A DNA stretch of 12,057 nt from DASUGM01 sp036274055 (GCA_036274055.1 DASUGM010000165.1:1-12057), one strand, 5' to 3'. Shown: positions 1 to 7,127, numbered from the stretch's first letter. Numbers and translations: made by a program. Notes: generated by a model from the letters alone, not told the origin.

Positions 1-48
1 TGAATTGCAGCATTTGTGACGCGAGATCGTCACAAATGCTGCAATTCA
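1..48. repeat. Perfect 21-bp inverted repeat (hairpin) downstream of the tgt-sec-uppP operon
   Basis: Bases 1-21 are the exact reverse complement of bases 28-48, separated by the 6-base loop CGAGAT. The arms are much more AT-rich than the surrounding DNA. The repeat begins 11 bases beyond the stop codon of the last gene of the minus-strand operon, so its transcript could fold as a 3' end stabiliser or terminator. No T-run can be judged because the window ends at base 1. Alternatives are a dispersed palindromic repeat, a protein-binding dyad, or a fold-back assembly artefact if base 1 is a contig end. The structure is certain and its role is not. Confidence 0.85.
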
Positions 49-59
49 AGATCCGACCC

Positions 60-671
60 CTACAGTTCCCGCTTGACGCGCACCCGCTCCGGCAGGCCCA
101 TGCCGCCAGTCAGAAACACGCGAATTCCGTCTTCCACCGACATCTCCGGAAACGACGCCCGCGACGCGGGTACGACCAGGATGTCGCCCAGATACAAGTG
201 ATTGGTCGGCACGTAGACGGCAAAGAGACTCTCCCTGCCCTGCCCGCGATCGACCTCGAATTCCTTGGTCAAAAACCCCAGCACGAACCCGCGCGCGGTG
301 TCGTCGACCAGCACCATCCGCTTGAAGCCGAACTCGTTGTCCGGCGAAAACGCGTTGATCAACTGCTTGACCGGCGCGTAGACCGTCTTGAACAGCGGCA
401 CCTGGAGCAGCAGGCTCTCGCCGCGCATCAGCATCCGCCGGCCGAACATATTCGTCGCCACCGTCCCGACCAGGAGCACGAACAGCGCGGTCGCCACCAG
501 GCCGAGGCCTGGAATGTGGCGGCCGGTCAGGCGTTCCCCCAGCTCGAGTTGCGACGTCAGCCGATCCGCCAGCTGAAACACCCAGACGATCGCCACCACG
601 CTCACGACCAGCGGCACCATCACGAAGAACCCGGTGACGAAATTCCGCCGCAGCCGCTGCCCGATGCCCAT
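60..671 (-). CDS. DUF502 family two-helix membrane protein
   Basis: This is a 203-residue protein of the DUF502 family, which is widespread in bacteria and has no settled biochemical role. Two hydrophobic segments are visible at about residues 11-33 and 55-77, followed by a soluble domain. That domain carries the family's conserved patches: VPLFKTVYAPVKQL (91-104), VPTNHLYLGDILVVP (154-168), and the MSVEDGIRVFLTGGM stretch near 177-191. The N-terminus is basic (QRLRRN), consistent with a cytoplasmic start. The ATG overlaps the uppP stop codon by one base (TGATG), so translation is probably coupled to uppP. The same frame stays open upstream into uppP, but that reading has no membrane-protein character and is rejected. 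It is the last gene of the operon, and its position after uppP suggests an envelope function, which is inference only. Confidence 0.9.
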   Translation of the reverse strand: MGIGQRLRRNFVTGFFVMVPLVVSVVAIVWVFQLADRLTSQLELGERLTGRHIPGLGLVATALFVLLVGTVATNMFGRRMLMRGESLLLQVPLFKTVYAPVKQLINAFSPDNEFGFKRMVLVDDTARGFVLGFLTKEFEVDRGQGRESLFAVYVPTNHLYLGDILVVPASRASFPEMSVEDGIRVFLTGGMGLPERVRVKREL

Positions 672-1465
672 CACTGCGCCAGCCAGATGAAGGTCGCCAC
701 CGCGAGCGCGACCCGGTACCACGCAAACACGTCGAGCCGGTGCGAGGTGAGGAAGCGGATGAAAAACCTCACCGTCAGGTACCCGACGATGGCCGACGTC
801 GCCATGCCGATGCCGAACAGCATCACCTGCTCGGACGTCATCGGCCCGATCGTCAGCGCTTCCTTCGCCGCGGCGGCCATGATCGCCGGCATGCTCAACA
901 GAAACGTGAACCGCGCCGCCGCTTCCCGGGTCAACCCGACGGCCATCCCGGTCGCGATCGTCGCGCCCGAGCGCGACACGCCCGGCACCAGCGCCGCGGC
1001 CTGCGCCACGCCAATCCCCAGCGCGCCGCCAGGCGTCAAGGCCTCCTCGCCCCGCCCGCGCGGTCCCCAGTGCTCGATCACCAGGAGAAACGCCGCGCCG
1101 ACCAGCAGCGCCATCGCCGCGACCAGCGGCGTGCTCACCGCGTCGCGATCGAAGAGCACGCCGGCGATCACGATCGGCACGGTGCCAATCGCGATGTAGC
1201 GAATCCGCCGGCCCTCGACGCCGGCCGACGGATTGAGCGCCTGCGGCAGCGCCCGGATCGTCGCCGCGATGTCGGCGTGAAAGAACGCGAACACCGCGAC
1301 CAGCGTGCCGACGTGACAGGCGACGTCGAAGGCCTCGCCGAACTGCTGCTCCGCGTTCCACCCGAAGAACGCGCGCGCCAGGATCAGGTGCGCCGAACTC
1401 GATACCGGCAGGAACTCGGTGAGCCCCTGCACGACGCCCAGCAGGGCCGCCGACAGCCAGGTCAC
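671..1465 (-). CDS. uppP: Undecaprenyl-diphosphatase (UppP/BacA)
   Basis: This integral membrane phosphatase converts undecaprenyl pyrophosphate to undecaprenyl phosphate, regenerating the lipid carrier for peptidoglycan and other envelope polymers; overexpression classically gives bacitracin resistance. The 264-residue length is normal for the family. Both signature regions are present: QGLTEFLPVSSSAH (13-26), with the catalytic-site glutamates and serines, and PGVSRSGATI (161-170), with the conserved Arg. Several hydrophobic helices lie between and after them. The start is GTG at 1463-1465, chosen because the conserved N-terminus begins there (TWLSAALLGVVQGL) and the nearest upstream ATG is out of frame. 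It begins 12 bases after the secF stop and ends overlapping the DUF502 start, so it is a middle gene of the operon. No strong Shine-Dalgarno precedes it. Confidence 0.96.
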   Translation of the reverse strand: MTWLSAALLGVVQGLTEFLPVSSSAHLILARAFFGWNAEQQFGEAFDVACHVGTLVAVFAFFHADIAATIRALPQALNPSAGVEGRRIRYIAIGTVPIVIAGVLFDRDAVSTPLVAAMALLVGAAFLLVIEHWGPRGRGEEALTPGGALGIGVAQAAALVPGVSRSGATIATGMAVGLTREAAARFTFLLSMPAIMAAAAKEALTIGPMTSEQVMLFGIGMATSAIVGYLTVRFFIRFLTSHRLDVFAWYRVALAVATFIWLAQ

Positions 1466-1477
1466 CGCGTCATCGGG

Positions 1478-2434
1478 CTAGCTCGCCCGCGCTTTCCGGG
1501 CATCCCCGGGTTTCGTCGCCTTGCCGCCAGCCTGCGTCGGCCCGCTCTTCTTGCTCAGCAGGATCGCCACCGCCGACGCGATGAACACCGTCGAGTAGGT
1601 GCCGGTGATGATGCCCACCAGCATCGTGAAAGCGAACCCGCGCAGCACTTCGCCGCCAAACAGGTAGAGCGCCATCACCGCCAGGAAGGTCACGCCCGCC
1701 GTGATGATGGTCCGGCTCAACGTCTGATTGACCGCCTCGTTGACGATGTTGTCGAGGGACTCGCGGCGGCGGACGCGCTGGTTCTCGCGGACGCGGTCGA
1801 AGATGACGATGGTGTCGTTCACCGAGTAACCGGCGATGGTCAGAATCGCCGCGATGATGTTCAGCGACACGTCGTAGCCGAACCAGGTCAGAAACGCGAG
1901 CGTCACCGCGATGTCATGGAACGTCGCGACCACCGCGCCGGCCGCGAACGAGAAGCGGAACCGGAAACCGATGTAGAGCAGGATGCCGCCAAGCGCGGTC
2001 AGGGTCGCCCAGATACCCTTGCGCTTGAGGTCTTCACCGACAACAGATCCGACCAGGTCGGCCTTGACGCGCGTGAACGAACCGAGATTCGCGGCGCGCA
2101 TGCTGTCTTCGATCTTCTTGACGTTCGAGTCGAGGTTGCTGTCCTGCGCCGCATCGAGCGGCGTCCGGATCATCACCTGATTCGGGACCGTGCCGTAACG
2201 CTGCACCACCGCTTCGCTGGTGACGCCCCGCAAGGCGCCGCGAACCGCGTCCTCGGCCACCGGCTGATCGAAGTGCAGGATCACCACGGAGCCGCCGGAG
2301 AAGTCGACGCCGAGGGGCAGCCCGCCGCGCTGGAGAATCGTGATCGCGCCGGCGCCGATCACCGCGATCGACAGCACGATCGCGTGCCACCGCCACTTGA
2401 TGAAGTTGAAATTCGGATTGTGAAGGATTCGCAT
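1478..2434 (-). CDS. secF: Protein translocase subunit SecF
   Basis: SecF, with SecD and YajC, forms the SecYEG accessory complex that uses proton flow to help pull proteins across the inner membrane. The 318-residue product begins with a membrane helix (about 17-34), followed by the family motif LPLGVDFSGGSVV (39-51), a small periplasmic domain, and five further hydrophobic segments from about 140 to 292. The transmembrane-4 signature AGYSVNDTIVIFDRVREN (201-218) includes the conserved Asp207. The C-terminal tail (295-318) is short, basic and hydrophilic. The ATG lies 16 bases after the secD stop, with GGAG a little upstream of the usual position. It is unfused to SecD, as in most Gram-negative lineages. 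Confidence 0.97.
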   Translation of the reverse strand: MRILHNPNFNFIKWRWHAIVLSIAVIGAGAITILQRGGLPLGVDFSGGSVVILHFDQPVAEDAVRGALRGVTSEAVVQRYGTVPNQVMIRTPLDAAQDSNLDSNVKKIEDSMRAANLGSFTRVKADLVGSVVGEDLKRKGIWATLTALGGILLYIGFRFRFSFAAGAVVATFHDIAVTLAFLTWFGYDVSLNIIAAILTIAGYSVNDTIVIFDRVRENQRVRRRESLDNIVNEAVNQTLSRTIITAGVTFLAVMALYLFGGEVLRGFAFTMLVGIITGTYSTVFIASAVAILLSKKSGPTQAGGKATKPGDARKARAS

Positions 2435-2450
2435 GGCGCAGGGCTCTCCG

Positions 2451-4022
2451 TCAGATGCTCATTTGCGTCGCGCCAGCGGGCCTTCGCGACAAGACGAATT
2501 CGAACACCGTCCGCGAGACGAAGACGGCAGTAAACACGTTGGCCAACAGGCCGAACACGAGCGTCGTCGCGAAGCCGCGAATCGGGCCGGTGCCGAACTG
2601 GAACAGGAACGCGGCGGCGATGAGCGACGCGACGTGGGTGTCGACGATGGTCCAGAAGACGCGGTCGAAGCCGGCGGCGACCGCCTGCCGTGCGCCTTTG
2701 CCGGTCGCGAGCTCTTCGCGGATGCGCTCGAAGATCAGCACGTTCGAGTCGACGCCCATGCCGATGGTGAGGATGAAGCCGGCGATGCCGGGCAGCGTCA
2801 TGACCGCGCCGATGCCGGCCATGAAGCCCATCAGGATCACCAGGTTCAGGCCGACCGAGACCAGCGCGTTGACGCCGGCGAGCTTGTAATACACCAGCAT
2901 GAACAGGGTGACGAACGCCAGCCCCATCAGCGACGCCATGATGCCGGCGCGGATGGAGTCCTGGCCGAGCGAGGGGCCGACCTCTTCCTGCTGCTGATAC
3001 GTGAGCGAGGCCGGCAGTGCGCCCGACTTGAGGATCAACTGCAGGTTGGTCACTTCTTCCTGCGTGAACCGGCCGGTGATCCGCGCTTCCGCGCCGGGAA
3101 TCGGCCCTTCAATCCGCGGCGCCGTGCGCACCTGACCATCGAGGACGATGGCGAGCTGGCGGCCGACGTTGGCGGCGGTGACTTTGCTGAACTTGGCGAC
3201 GCCCTCGCTGTTGAGCGTGAACGACACCGCCGGCGTGTTGTATTCGTCGACCGTCGACCGGGCATTCCGCAGGTCGCGGCCGGTCACCGCCGGCACCTTG
3301 CGCACCAGGTAGTACTGCTTGCTGGTATCGCCGGGCGTCTCGGAGACGCCGGGCAGCACTTCCATGTCGGGGGGCACCTGCCCGTTTTGCGCGGTCAGCA
3401 GCGTCGCCTGATCGGGCGCCGGGCCGCCTTCGACAAGGCGGAACTCGAGCACCGACGTGTTCTGAATCACGTTCTTCGCGTTCTCGACGTTCGAGACGCC
3501 CGGCAGCGAGACCGTGATTTGATCGCCGGCCGACCCGTAGGCGGCCACCACCGCTTCCGAGACGCCGAGCTCGTTGACGCGCCGCTCGATCGTCTGAATT
3601 GCCTGGTTGACGGCCTCGGCGCGACGGTCACGCGCGGTGTTCGCCCGCATCGTGAACACGTAGTTGCCGCCGACGCCGGAGGCGCGATCGAATGACGTGC
3701 CCACCTGCTGATCGGCCAGCGTCCGGAACTGCGAGTCGGTGGCCGGCGTGAGTCCCTCCACCGTGAACTGGGTCGCCTGATCCGGCCCGGGATACGCCTT
3801 GACCGTGACCCCGGCGTCTTTGGCCGCCTGCGCCAGTTGCTCAGCCGACGTCGCGGTTTCCAGTCGCAGCGCGTCGTCGGTCTGCACTTTCAAGATGAGA
3901 TGGACGCCGCCCTGCAGGTCGAGACCGAGCTTGATCTTCTTCGCAGGCGGGAAAAAGGCCCACACGGACGCGGCCGTGACAGCCAGGATGACAATCAGCT
4001 TCCAACGGAGGTTCTTGTACAT
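2451..4022 (-). CDS. secD: Protein translocase subunit SecD
   Basis: SecD is the large periplasmic-domain partner of SecF in the proton-driven Sec accessory complex. The protein has 523 residues. An N-terminal helix (about 8-25) leads into the KLGLDLQGGVHLIL motif (31-44). A large periplasmic P1 region follows to about residue 350, including the conserved LDGQVRTAPRI segment (294-304). The membrane block runs from about 357 to 512. The TM4 signature GMGVDSNVLIFERIREE (421-437) carries the conserved Asp425 used in proton coupling in studied homologues. It starts with ATG only 3 bases after the yajC stop and is followed by secF 16 bases later, a classical yajC-secD-secF order. No missing motif was noticed. 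Confidence 0.97.
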   Translation of the reverse strand: MYKNLRWKLIVILAVTAASVWAFFPPAKKIKLGLDLQGGVHLILKVQTDDALRLETATSAEQLAQAAKDAGVTVKAYPGPDQATQFTVEGLTPATDSQFRTLADQQVGTSFDRASGVGGNYVFTMRANTARDRRAEAVNQAIQTIERRVNELGVSEAVVAAYGSAGDQITVSLPGVSNVENAKNVIQNTSVLEFRLVEGGPAPDQATLLTAQNGQVPPDMEVLPGVSETPGDTSKQYYLVRKVPAVTGRDLRNARSTVDEYNTPAVSFTLNSEGVAKFSKVTAANVGRQLAIVLDGQVRTAPRIEGPIPGAEARITGRFTQEEVTNLQLILKSGALPASLTYQQQEEVGPSLGQDSIRAGIMASLMGLAFVTLFMLVYYKLAGVNALVSVGLNLVILMGFMAGIGAVMTLPGIAGFILTIGMGVDSNVLIFERIREELATGKGARQAVAAGFDRVFWTIVDTHVASLIAAAFLFQFGTGPIRGFATTLVFGLLANVFTAVFVSRTVFEFVLSRRPAGATQMSI

Positions 4023-4025
4023 GAT

Positions 4026-4370
4026 TTAAAGCGCCCCGCCGTCCTGCTGGACGACTGGTTCCTGGCCCTGGTAACCGCCGATGGCGGCGCGGGCCACGTC
4101 GATTCGGACCTTGTCGGCGATCTGCAGCTGCACGTGCATCGGCTCGAGCTTGGTGATCACCCCGTAGATACCGCCGGTGGTGATGACGCGGTCGTTCACC
4201 TTGAGCGAGCCCTGGAACTCCTGCACCTTCTTCTGGCGGCGGCGCATCGGCATCAGCACGAGCAGATAGAAGATGCCGATCATCAAGGCGAACGGCAGCA
4301 GCGACACCCAGACACTTTGGGGTTGAGCGGTCTGGGCGAGGACCAACGGCAGCGAACTCAGTTCACTCAT
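4026..4370 (-). CDS. yajC: Sec translocon accessory protein YajC
   Basis: This small membrane protein associates with SecDF and the SecYEG channel. The 114-residue product has one N-terminal transmembrane helix (about 20-41), flanked on its cytoplasmic side by the basic run RRRQKK (43-48). The conserved YajC core follows: KVNDRVITTGGIYGVITKL (57-75). The ATG lies 5 bases after the tgt stop, with no obvious Shine-Dalgarno, so translation may depend on ribosomes finishing tgt. The tgt-yajC-secD-secF order is common across many phyla and supports the call. Confidence 0.95.
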   Translation of the reverse strand: MSELSSLPLVLAQTAQPQSVWVSLLPFALMIGIFYLLVLMPMRRRQKKVQEFQGSLKVNDRVITTGGIYGVITKLEPMHVQLQIADKVRIDVARAAIGGYQGQEPVVQQDGGAL

Positions 4371-4375
4371 TGCGT

Positions 4376-5536
4376 TTATGCAGACGACCGGCGGGAATAC
4401 GTCTCGAGGAACGTTTTCCGGAACGAATCGAAGGTTCCGAACTCAATAGCCTTCCTAATCTGCCGCATCGTGTCAAGGTAAAAGTACAGATTGTGCAACG
4501 TGTTAAGGGTCGCCGCCGTCATCTCGCCGGCCATGAACAAATGGCGAAGATAGGCGCGCGAATAGCGGCGGCAGGTCGGGCACCCACAGTCCGGATCGGG
4601 GGGCAGCGGGTCTTCCGCATAGCGGGCATTCTTGATCGCGATTGGCCCGGTCCGGGTGAAGAGCTGGCCGTTCCGGGCGTTTCGGGTCGGCAGCACGCAG
4701 TCAAAGAGGTCAATCCCGCGAGCCACCGACTCGATCAGGTCATCTGGCATTCCCGCGCCCATCAGATACCGCGGCCGGTCGGCCGGAAGCTGGGCCGCAG
4801 TGTGCGCAGTGACCGCATACATGTCTTCGGTCGGTTCCCCTACCGAGAGCCCCCCGATGGCGTAGGCCTCGAATCCCACCGCGACCGTCCCGGCGACGCT
4901 CCGGTCGCGCAGGTCTTTGAAGGTGCTGCCTTGAATGATGCCGAACTGCGCCTGCCCAGGGGTCGACGCCGGAATGTCGGCCACGCGACCCTCGGAGAGC
5001 GCGAGGAATCGATCGCGGCCGCGTTGCGCCCACCGCACGGTCCGGGCCATCGCCGCCTCGGCGGCGTCGTGCGCCGCCGGCCAGCTCGGACACTCGTCGA
5101 ACATCATCGCGACGTCCGCGCCGAGGCGCCATTGAATGTCGACCGCGGACTCCGGCGAGAGTACGAGCGCCCGGCCATCGAGGTGCGACTGAAAGGTCAC
5201 GCCGTCCTCGGAGAGCTTGCGGCGTTCGGCGAGGCTGAACACCTGATAGCCACCGGAGTCGGTGAGGATCGGACGCGGCCACGCCATGAACCGGTGCAGG
5301 CCGCCTGCCCGCGCGATCAGATCGTCGCCGGGGCGAAGATGCAGGTGGTAGGTGTTGGCCAGGATGATGTCGGCGCCGAGTGCTTCGACGTCGCCGAGCG
5401 TCACGCCCTTGATCGCCGCGCGCGTGCCGACCGGCATGAACGCCGGCGTCTCGACATCGCCATGCGCGAGCCGGAGTCGTCCGCGACGCGCGCCGCCGCT
5501 CGTGGCGATCAACTCGAACTGGAAGGCGGCGCTCAC
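4376..5536 (-). CDS. tgt: tRNA-guanine(34) transglycosylase (queuine tRNA-ribosyltransferase)
   Basis: Tgt swaps guanine at the wobble position of GUN-anticodon tRNAs for preQ1, the key step of queuosine modification in bacteria. The protein has 386 residues, typical of the bacterial enzyme. Visible landmarks are DSGGYQVFSL (93-102) with the catalytic/base-recognition Asp93, IIQGS (200-204), the AIGGLSVGE loop (226-234), and DLFDCVLPTRNARNG (276-290) with the nucleophile (Asp279 by spacing to the Zymomonas enzyme). The zinc ligands are Cys317, Cys319, Cys322 and His348. The start is GTG at 5534-5536. A TAGGCT box on the minus strand (5549-5544) lies 7 bases before it, suggesting a leaderless message. 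It is the first gene of the minus-strand operon and diverges from ddl. Confidence 0.97.
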   Translation of the reverse strand: MSAAFQFELIATSGGARRGRLRLAHGDVETPAFMPVGTRAAIKGVTLGDVEALGADIILANTYHLHLRPGDDLIARAGGLHRFMAWPRPILTDSGGYQVFSLAERRKLSEDGVTFQSHLDGRALVLSPESAVDIQWRLGADVAMMFDECPSWPAAHDAAEAAMARTVRWAQRGRDRFLALSEGRVADIPASTPGQAQFGIIQGSTFKDLRDRSVAGTVAVGFEAYAIGGLSVGEPTEDMYAVTAHTAAQLPADRPRYLMGAGMPDDLIESVARGIDLFDCVLPTRNARNGQLFTRTGPIAIKNARYAEDPLPPDPDCGCPTCRRYSRAYLRHLFMAGEMTAATLNTLHNLYFYLDTMRQIRKAIEFGTFDSFRKTFLETYSRRSSA

Positions 5537-5586
5537 GCGCCCTAGCCTATCCGGAAGACGCCTTCCGTCTATAATGAGTCCCCCGC
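5537..5586. promoter_or_regulatory. Divergent tgt/ddl promoter region with 16-bp dyad
   Basis: The 50-bp spacer between the divergent GTG starts of tgt and ddl contains TATAAT (5570-5575, plus strand), a perfect -10 box 11 bases before ddl. On the minus strand TAGGCT (5549-5544) lies 7 bases before tgt. Between them is a perfect dyad, CGGAAG-ACGC-CTTCCG (5552-5567). No good -35 hexamer is seen for ddl at 16-18 bp. If these boxes are used, both mRNAs have almost no 5' leader. The dyad could be an operator for a regulator of both directions, but no regulator is known from this window. Confidence 0.55.
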
Positions 5587-6747
5587 GTGAAACGTCTTCG
5601 AGTCGGCGTGCTTTATGGTGGACGATCCGGCGAGCATGAAGTGTCGCTCGCTTCGGCGGCGGCCGTCTTCGCCAACCTCGACCGAGATCGTTACGAACCG
5701 ATCGCCATTCGCATCGAGAAGGACGGCCGGTGGCTGCTCGCCGATCGACCGCCGTCGGCGGCGTCGGCGGCCGAGGTCATCGATCAAGTGCGCAGCGAGG
5801 CGTCGCGCGCCCGCAGCGGCCGCGACGTCGTCATGCCGCCGCGGCCGGGCGAGGACACGCTGTTGCTGTTGCAGCCGCGCGCCGCGCGCGACGGCGACGA
5901 CGACGGCGCGTCGACGATCACCGGCCTCGGGCTCGACGTCGTGTTTCCGGTGCTGCACGGTCCGTACGGCGAGGACGGCACGATCCAGGGTCTGCTCGAG
6001 CTGGCCAATGTCGCCTACGTCGGCTGCGGCGTGCTGGCGTCGGCCGTGGGCATGGACAAGGCGCTGATGAAGGTGGTGTTCCGCGCCAACGGCATGCACG
6101 TCACCGACTGGGCGGTCGTCCGCCGTCACGACTGGAACGCCTCGCGCGACGGCGTGCTCGCGCAAATCGGCCGCGCCCTGCCGGAGCAGCTGTTCGTGAA
6201 ACCGGCCAACCTCGGATCGAGCGTCGGCATCAGCAAGGTGCATGGCCGCGACGAGCTGGCGCCGGCGATCGAGCTGGCGCTGCAATTCGACCGGAAGGTC
6301 GTGGTCGAAAGCGCGGTGCCCGAGGCCCGCGAAATCGAGTGCGCCGTGCTCGGCAACGACACCCCAGAGGCCTCGCTGCCCGGCGAAATCGTGCCGTCGC
6401 GAGAGTTCTACGACTACGAAGCCAAGTACATCGACAGCGGATCGCGGACGGTCATTCCCGCCGAACTCGACTCGACGACCACCGCCGAGATCCAGCGGCA
6501 GGCCCGCCAGGCGTTCCTTGCGATCGACGGCGCCGGACTGGCGCGCGTCGACTTCCTGCTCAATCGAGCCACCGGCGAGTTGTTCGTCAACGAGATCAAC
6601 ACGCTGCCGGGCTTCACGACGATCAGCATGTATTCGAAGATGTGGGCGGCTTCGGGTGTCGACTACCCGACCCTGGTCGACCGGCTGATCGCGCTCGCGC
6701 GCGATCGTCACGCGCAGAAGCAGTCACTCAAGACGAGCGTCTTTTGA
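5587..6747 (+). CDS. ddl: D-alanine--D-alanine ligase
   Basis: This ATP-grasp enzyme joins two D-alanines to give the dipeptide that ends the peptidoglycan stem peptide. The protein has 386 residues, slightly long because of a low-complexity acidic/Arg-rich segment at about 55-112. Landmarks are GVLYGGRSGEHEVS (7-20, substrate Glu16), PVLHGPYGEDGTIQG (121-135), FVKPANLGSSVGISKV (203-218), EFYDYEAKYI (273-282), ARVDFLL (319-325, Arg320 and Asp322), and FVNEINTLPGFT (333-344, metal ligands Glu336 and Asn338). Tyr281 in YDYEAKY is the residue type of D-Ala-D-Ala ligases, so a D-lactate (vancomycin-resistance) ligase is unlikely. The start is GTG at 5587, with no Shine-Dalgarno but a TATAAT box just upstream. 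The gene stands alone, and the next promoter lies directly after its stop. Confidence 0.97.
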   Translation: MKRLRVGVLYGGRSGEHEVSLASAAAVFANLDRDRYEPIAIRIEKDGRWLLADRPPSAASAAEVIDQVRSEASRARSGRDVVMPPRPGEDTLLLLQPRAARDGDDDGASTITGLGLDVVFPVLHGPYGEDGTIQGLLELANVAYVGCGVLASAVGMDKALMKVVFRANGMHVTDWAVVRRHDWNASRDGVLAQIGRALPEQLFVKPANLGSSVGISKVHGRDELAPAIELALQFDRKVVVESAVPEAREIECAVLGNDTPEASLPGEIVPSREFYDYEAKYIDSGSRTVIPAELDSTTTAEIQRQARQAFLAIDGAGLARVDFLLNRATGELFVNEINTLPGFTTISMYSKMWAASGVDYPTLVDRLIALARDRHAQKQSLKTSVF

Positions 6748-6767
6748 CAAGCCGACGCACTTTGTGC

Positions 6768-6795
6768 TTGACAGTGATTTCTGTACGTCCATAAT
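6768..6795 (+). promoter_or_regulatory. Near-consensus sigma-70 promoter
   Basis: TTGACA (6768-6773) is a perfect -35 hexamer. CATAAT (6790-6795) matches the -10 consensus at five of six positions with a 16-bp spacer. The predicted start of transcription is near 6802. It is the best -35/-10 pair in the window and lies 20 bases past the ddl stop. A short interrupted inverted repeat (CAAG at 6748-6751 and GCAC at 6757-6760 against GTGCTTG at 6764-6770) overlaps the -35 box and could be an operator or the end of the ddl message. Confidence 0.75.
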
Positions 6796-6801
6796 CTACA
6801 T

Positions 6802-6885
6802 CTTGCGTGAGAGCAGTTCACTCAGCCAAGCCATTGCGTAGCGGTGAACGACGACCGGGTGCCGTGGCGGCGCCCATTTTTTTTC
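6802..6885 (+). ncRNA. Candidate small RNA or attenuated leader (about 84 nt)
   Basis: A strong promoter at 6768-6795 is followed about 80 bases later by an intrinsic terminator (6857-6884), which together define a short transcript. Inside it GTTCAC (6816-6821) pairs exactly with GTGAAC (6844-6849), giving a 5' hairpin before the terminator hairpin. No known RNA family was recognised: it lacks tmRNA, RNase P, SRP and obvious riboswitch landmarks. It may be a free-standing sRNA, or the leader of a longer message that reads through to the lysine-rich peptide gene at 7051. A GTG at 6807 opens a 67-codon frame through the terminator (stop 7008-7010). Its codon use is less GC-rich at third positions than the neighbouring genes, so it is not called as a gene. 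Confidence 0.5.
6857..6884 (+). terminator. Intrinsic terminator or attenuator with 8-T run
   Basis: GGGTGCC (6857-6863) pairs with GGCGCCC (6869-6875), one G-T wobble included, around the loop GTGGC. One A and then eight consecutive T residues (6877-6884) follow. This is the textbook form of a Rho-independent terminator. It sits about 55 bases after the predicted start of the 6768 promoter, too early for an ordinary gene, so it ends a small RNA or acts as an attenuator for what follows. Confidence 0.75.
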
Positions 6886-7050
6886 TCCACGCATCTCTCG
6901 AGTTGTCAGGACCGCGCGTGACGCACCGCGGCCGGTTCCTGCGACGAAGCGAAGGCGCTGTGCGCGGGTCGGGCGAGCCGAAAGGCCGCGACGCCGCGGT
7001 GCAGTTGTAAGCCTGCGCAGCACACCACTGTGAAAGGGGGGACAAACACA
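6886..7050 (+). other. GC-rich structured spacer or 5' leader before the micro-peptide gene
   Basis: No conventional gene is seen here. GCACCGCGGC (6923-6932) pairs perfectly with GCCGCGGTGC (6993-7002). Between them CGCGG (6963-6967) can pair with CCGCG (6986-6990), and a GCC-GAAA-GGC tetraloop hairpin lies inside at 6978-6987. An 8-bp palindrome CTGCGCAG follows (7013-7020). The stretch ends with a strong purine-rich ribosome binding site, GAAAGGGGGG (about 7032-7041), for the 7051 ORF. No clear separate promoter was found, so it is probably the read-through leader of the 6768 promoter. The structure may simply reflect high GC. Confidence 0.4.
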
Positions 7051-7104
7051 ATGGCCAAGAAAGCAGCCAAGGGCGGGAAGAAGAAGGGCGGCAAGAAGCG
7101 CTAG
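7051..7104 (+). CDS. 17-residue lysine-rich micro-peptide
   Basis: This ATG-started ORF encodes MAKKAAKGGKKKGGKKR. Eight of 17 residues are lysine, one is arginine, and the rest are Ala, Gly and Met. A strong G-rich Shine-Dalgarno (about 7033-7041) sits at suitable distance before the ATG, and a near-perfect terminator starts 24 bases after the stop, so the gene is framed on both sides. It is far below normal annotation length and will usually be missed. The composition resembles tails of histone-H1-like DNA-binding proteins and basic ribosomal-protein extensions, so nucleic-acid binding is plausible but unproven. Chance origin is less likely given the signals, but no homologue can be checked here. 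Confidence 0.6.
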   Translation: MAKKAAKGGKKKGGKKR

Positions 7105-7127
7105 TCGCTCTCCCGCAAGAGAACCAG

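Noticed and set aside
60..1361. 433-codon minus-strand reading that would extend the DUF502 protein far upstream
   Set aside because: The upstream part is Arg/Ala/Gly-rich and overlaps uppP in another frame; the conserved DUF502 start and the 1-base overlap with uppP place the start at 671.
740..2533. Long open frame (597 codons) on the plus strand opposite uppP and secF
   Set aside because: Its translation is Arg/His/Asp-rich low-complexity with no domain and mirrors two clear membrane-protein genes on the other strand; a GC-rich antisense shadow.
2433..3695. Long plus-strand open frame opposite secD
   Set aside because: Same reason: antisense to a complete, motif-confirmed SecD, with no recognisable features.
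5587..6747. Possible D-Ala-D-Lac (vancomycin-resistance type) ligase
   Set aside because: The YDYEAKY motif with Tyr281 and the absence of vanH or vanX neighbours fit an ordinary D-Ala-D-Ala ligase.
6807..7010. 67-codon GTG ORF beginning at the predicted transcription start
   Set aside because: The spacing from the -10 box resembles the leaderless genes, but it crosses a strong terminator, third-position GC is lower than in neighbours, and no family is recognised. Kept only as a remote possibility.
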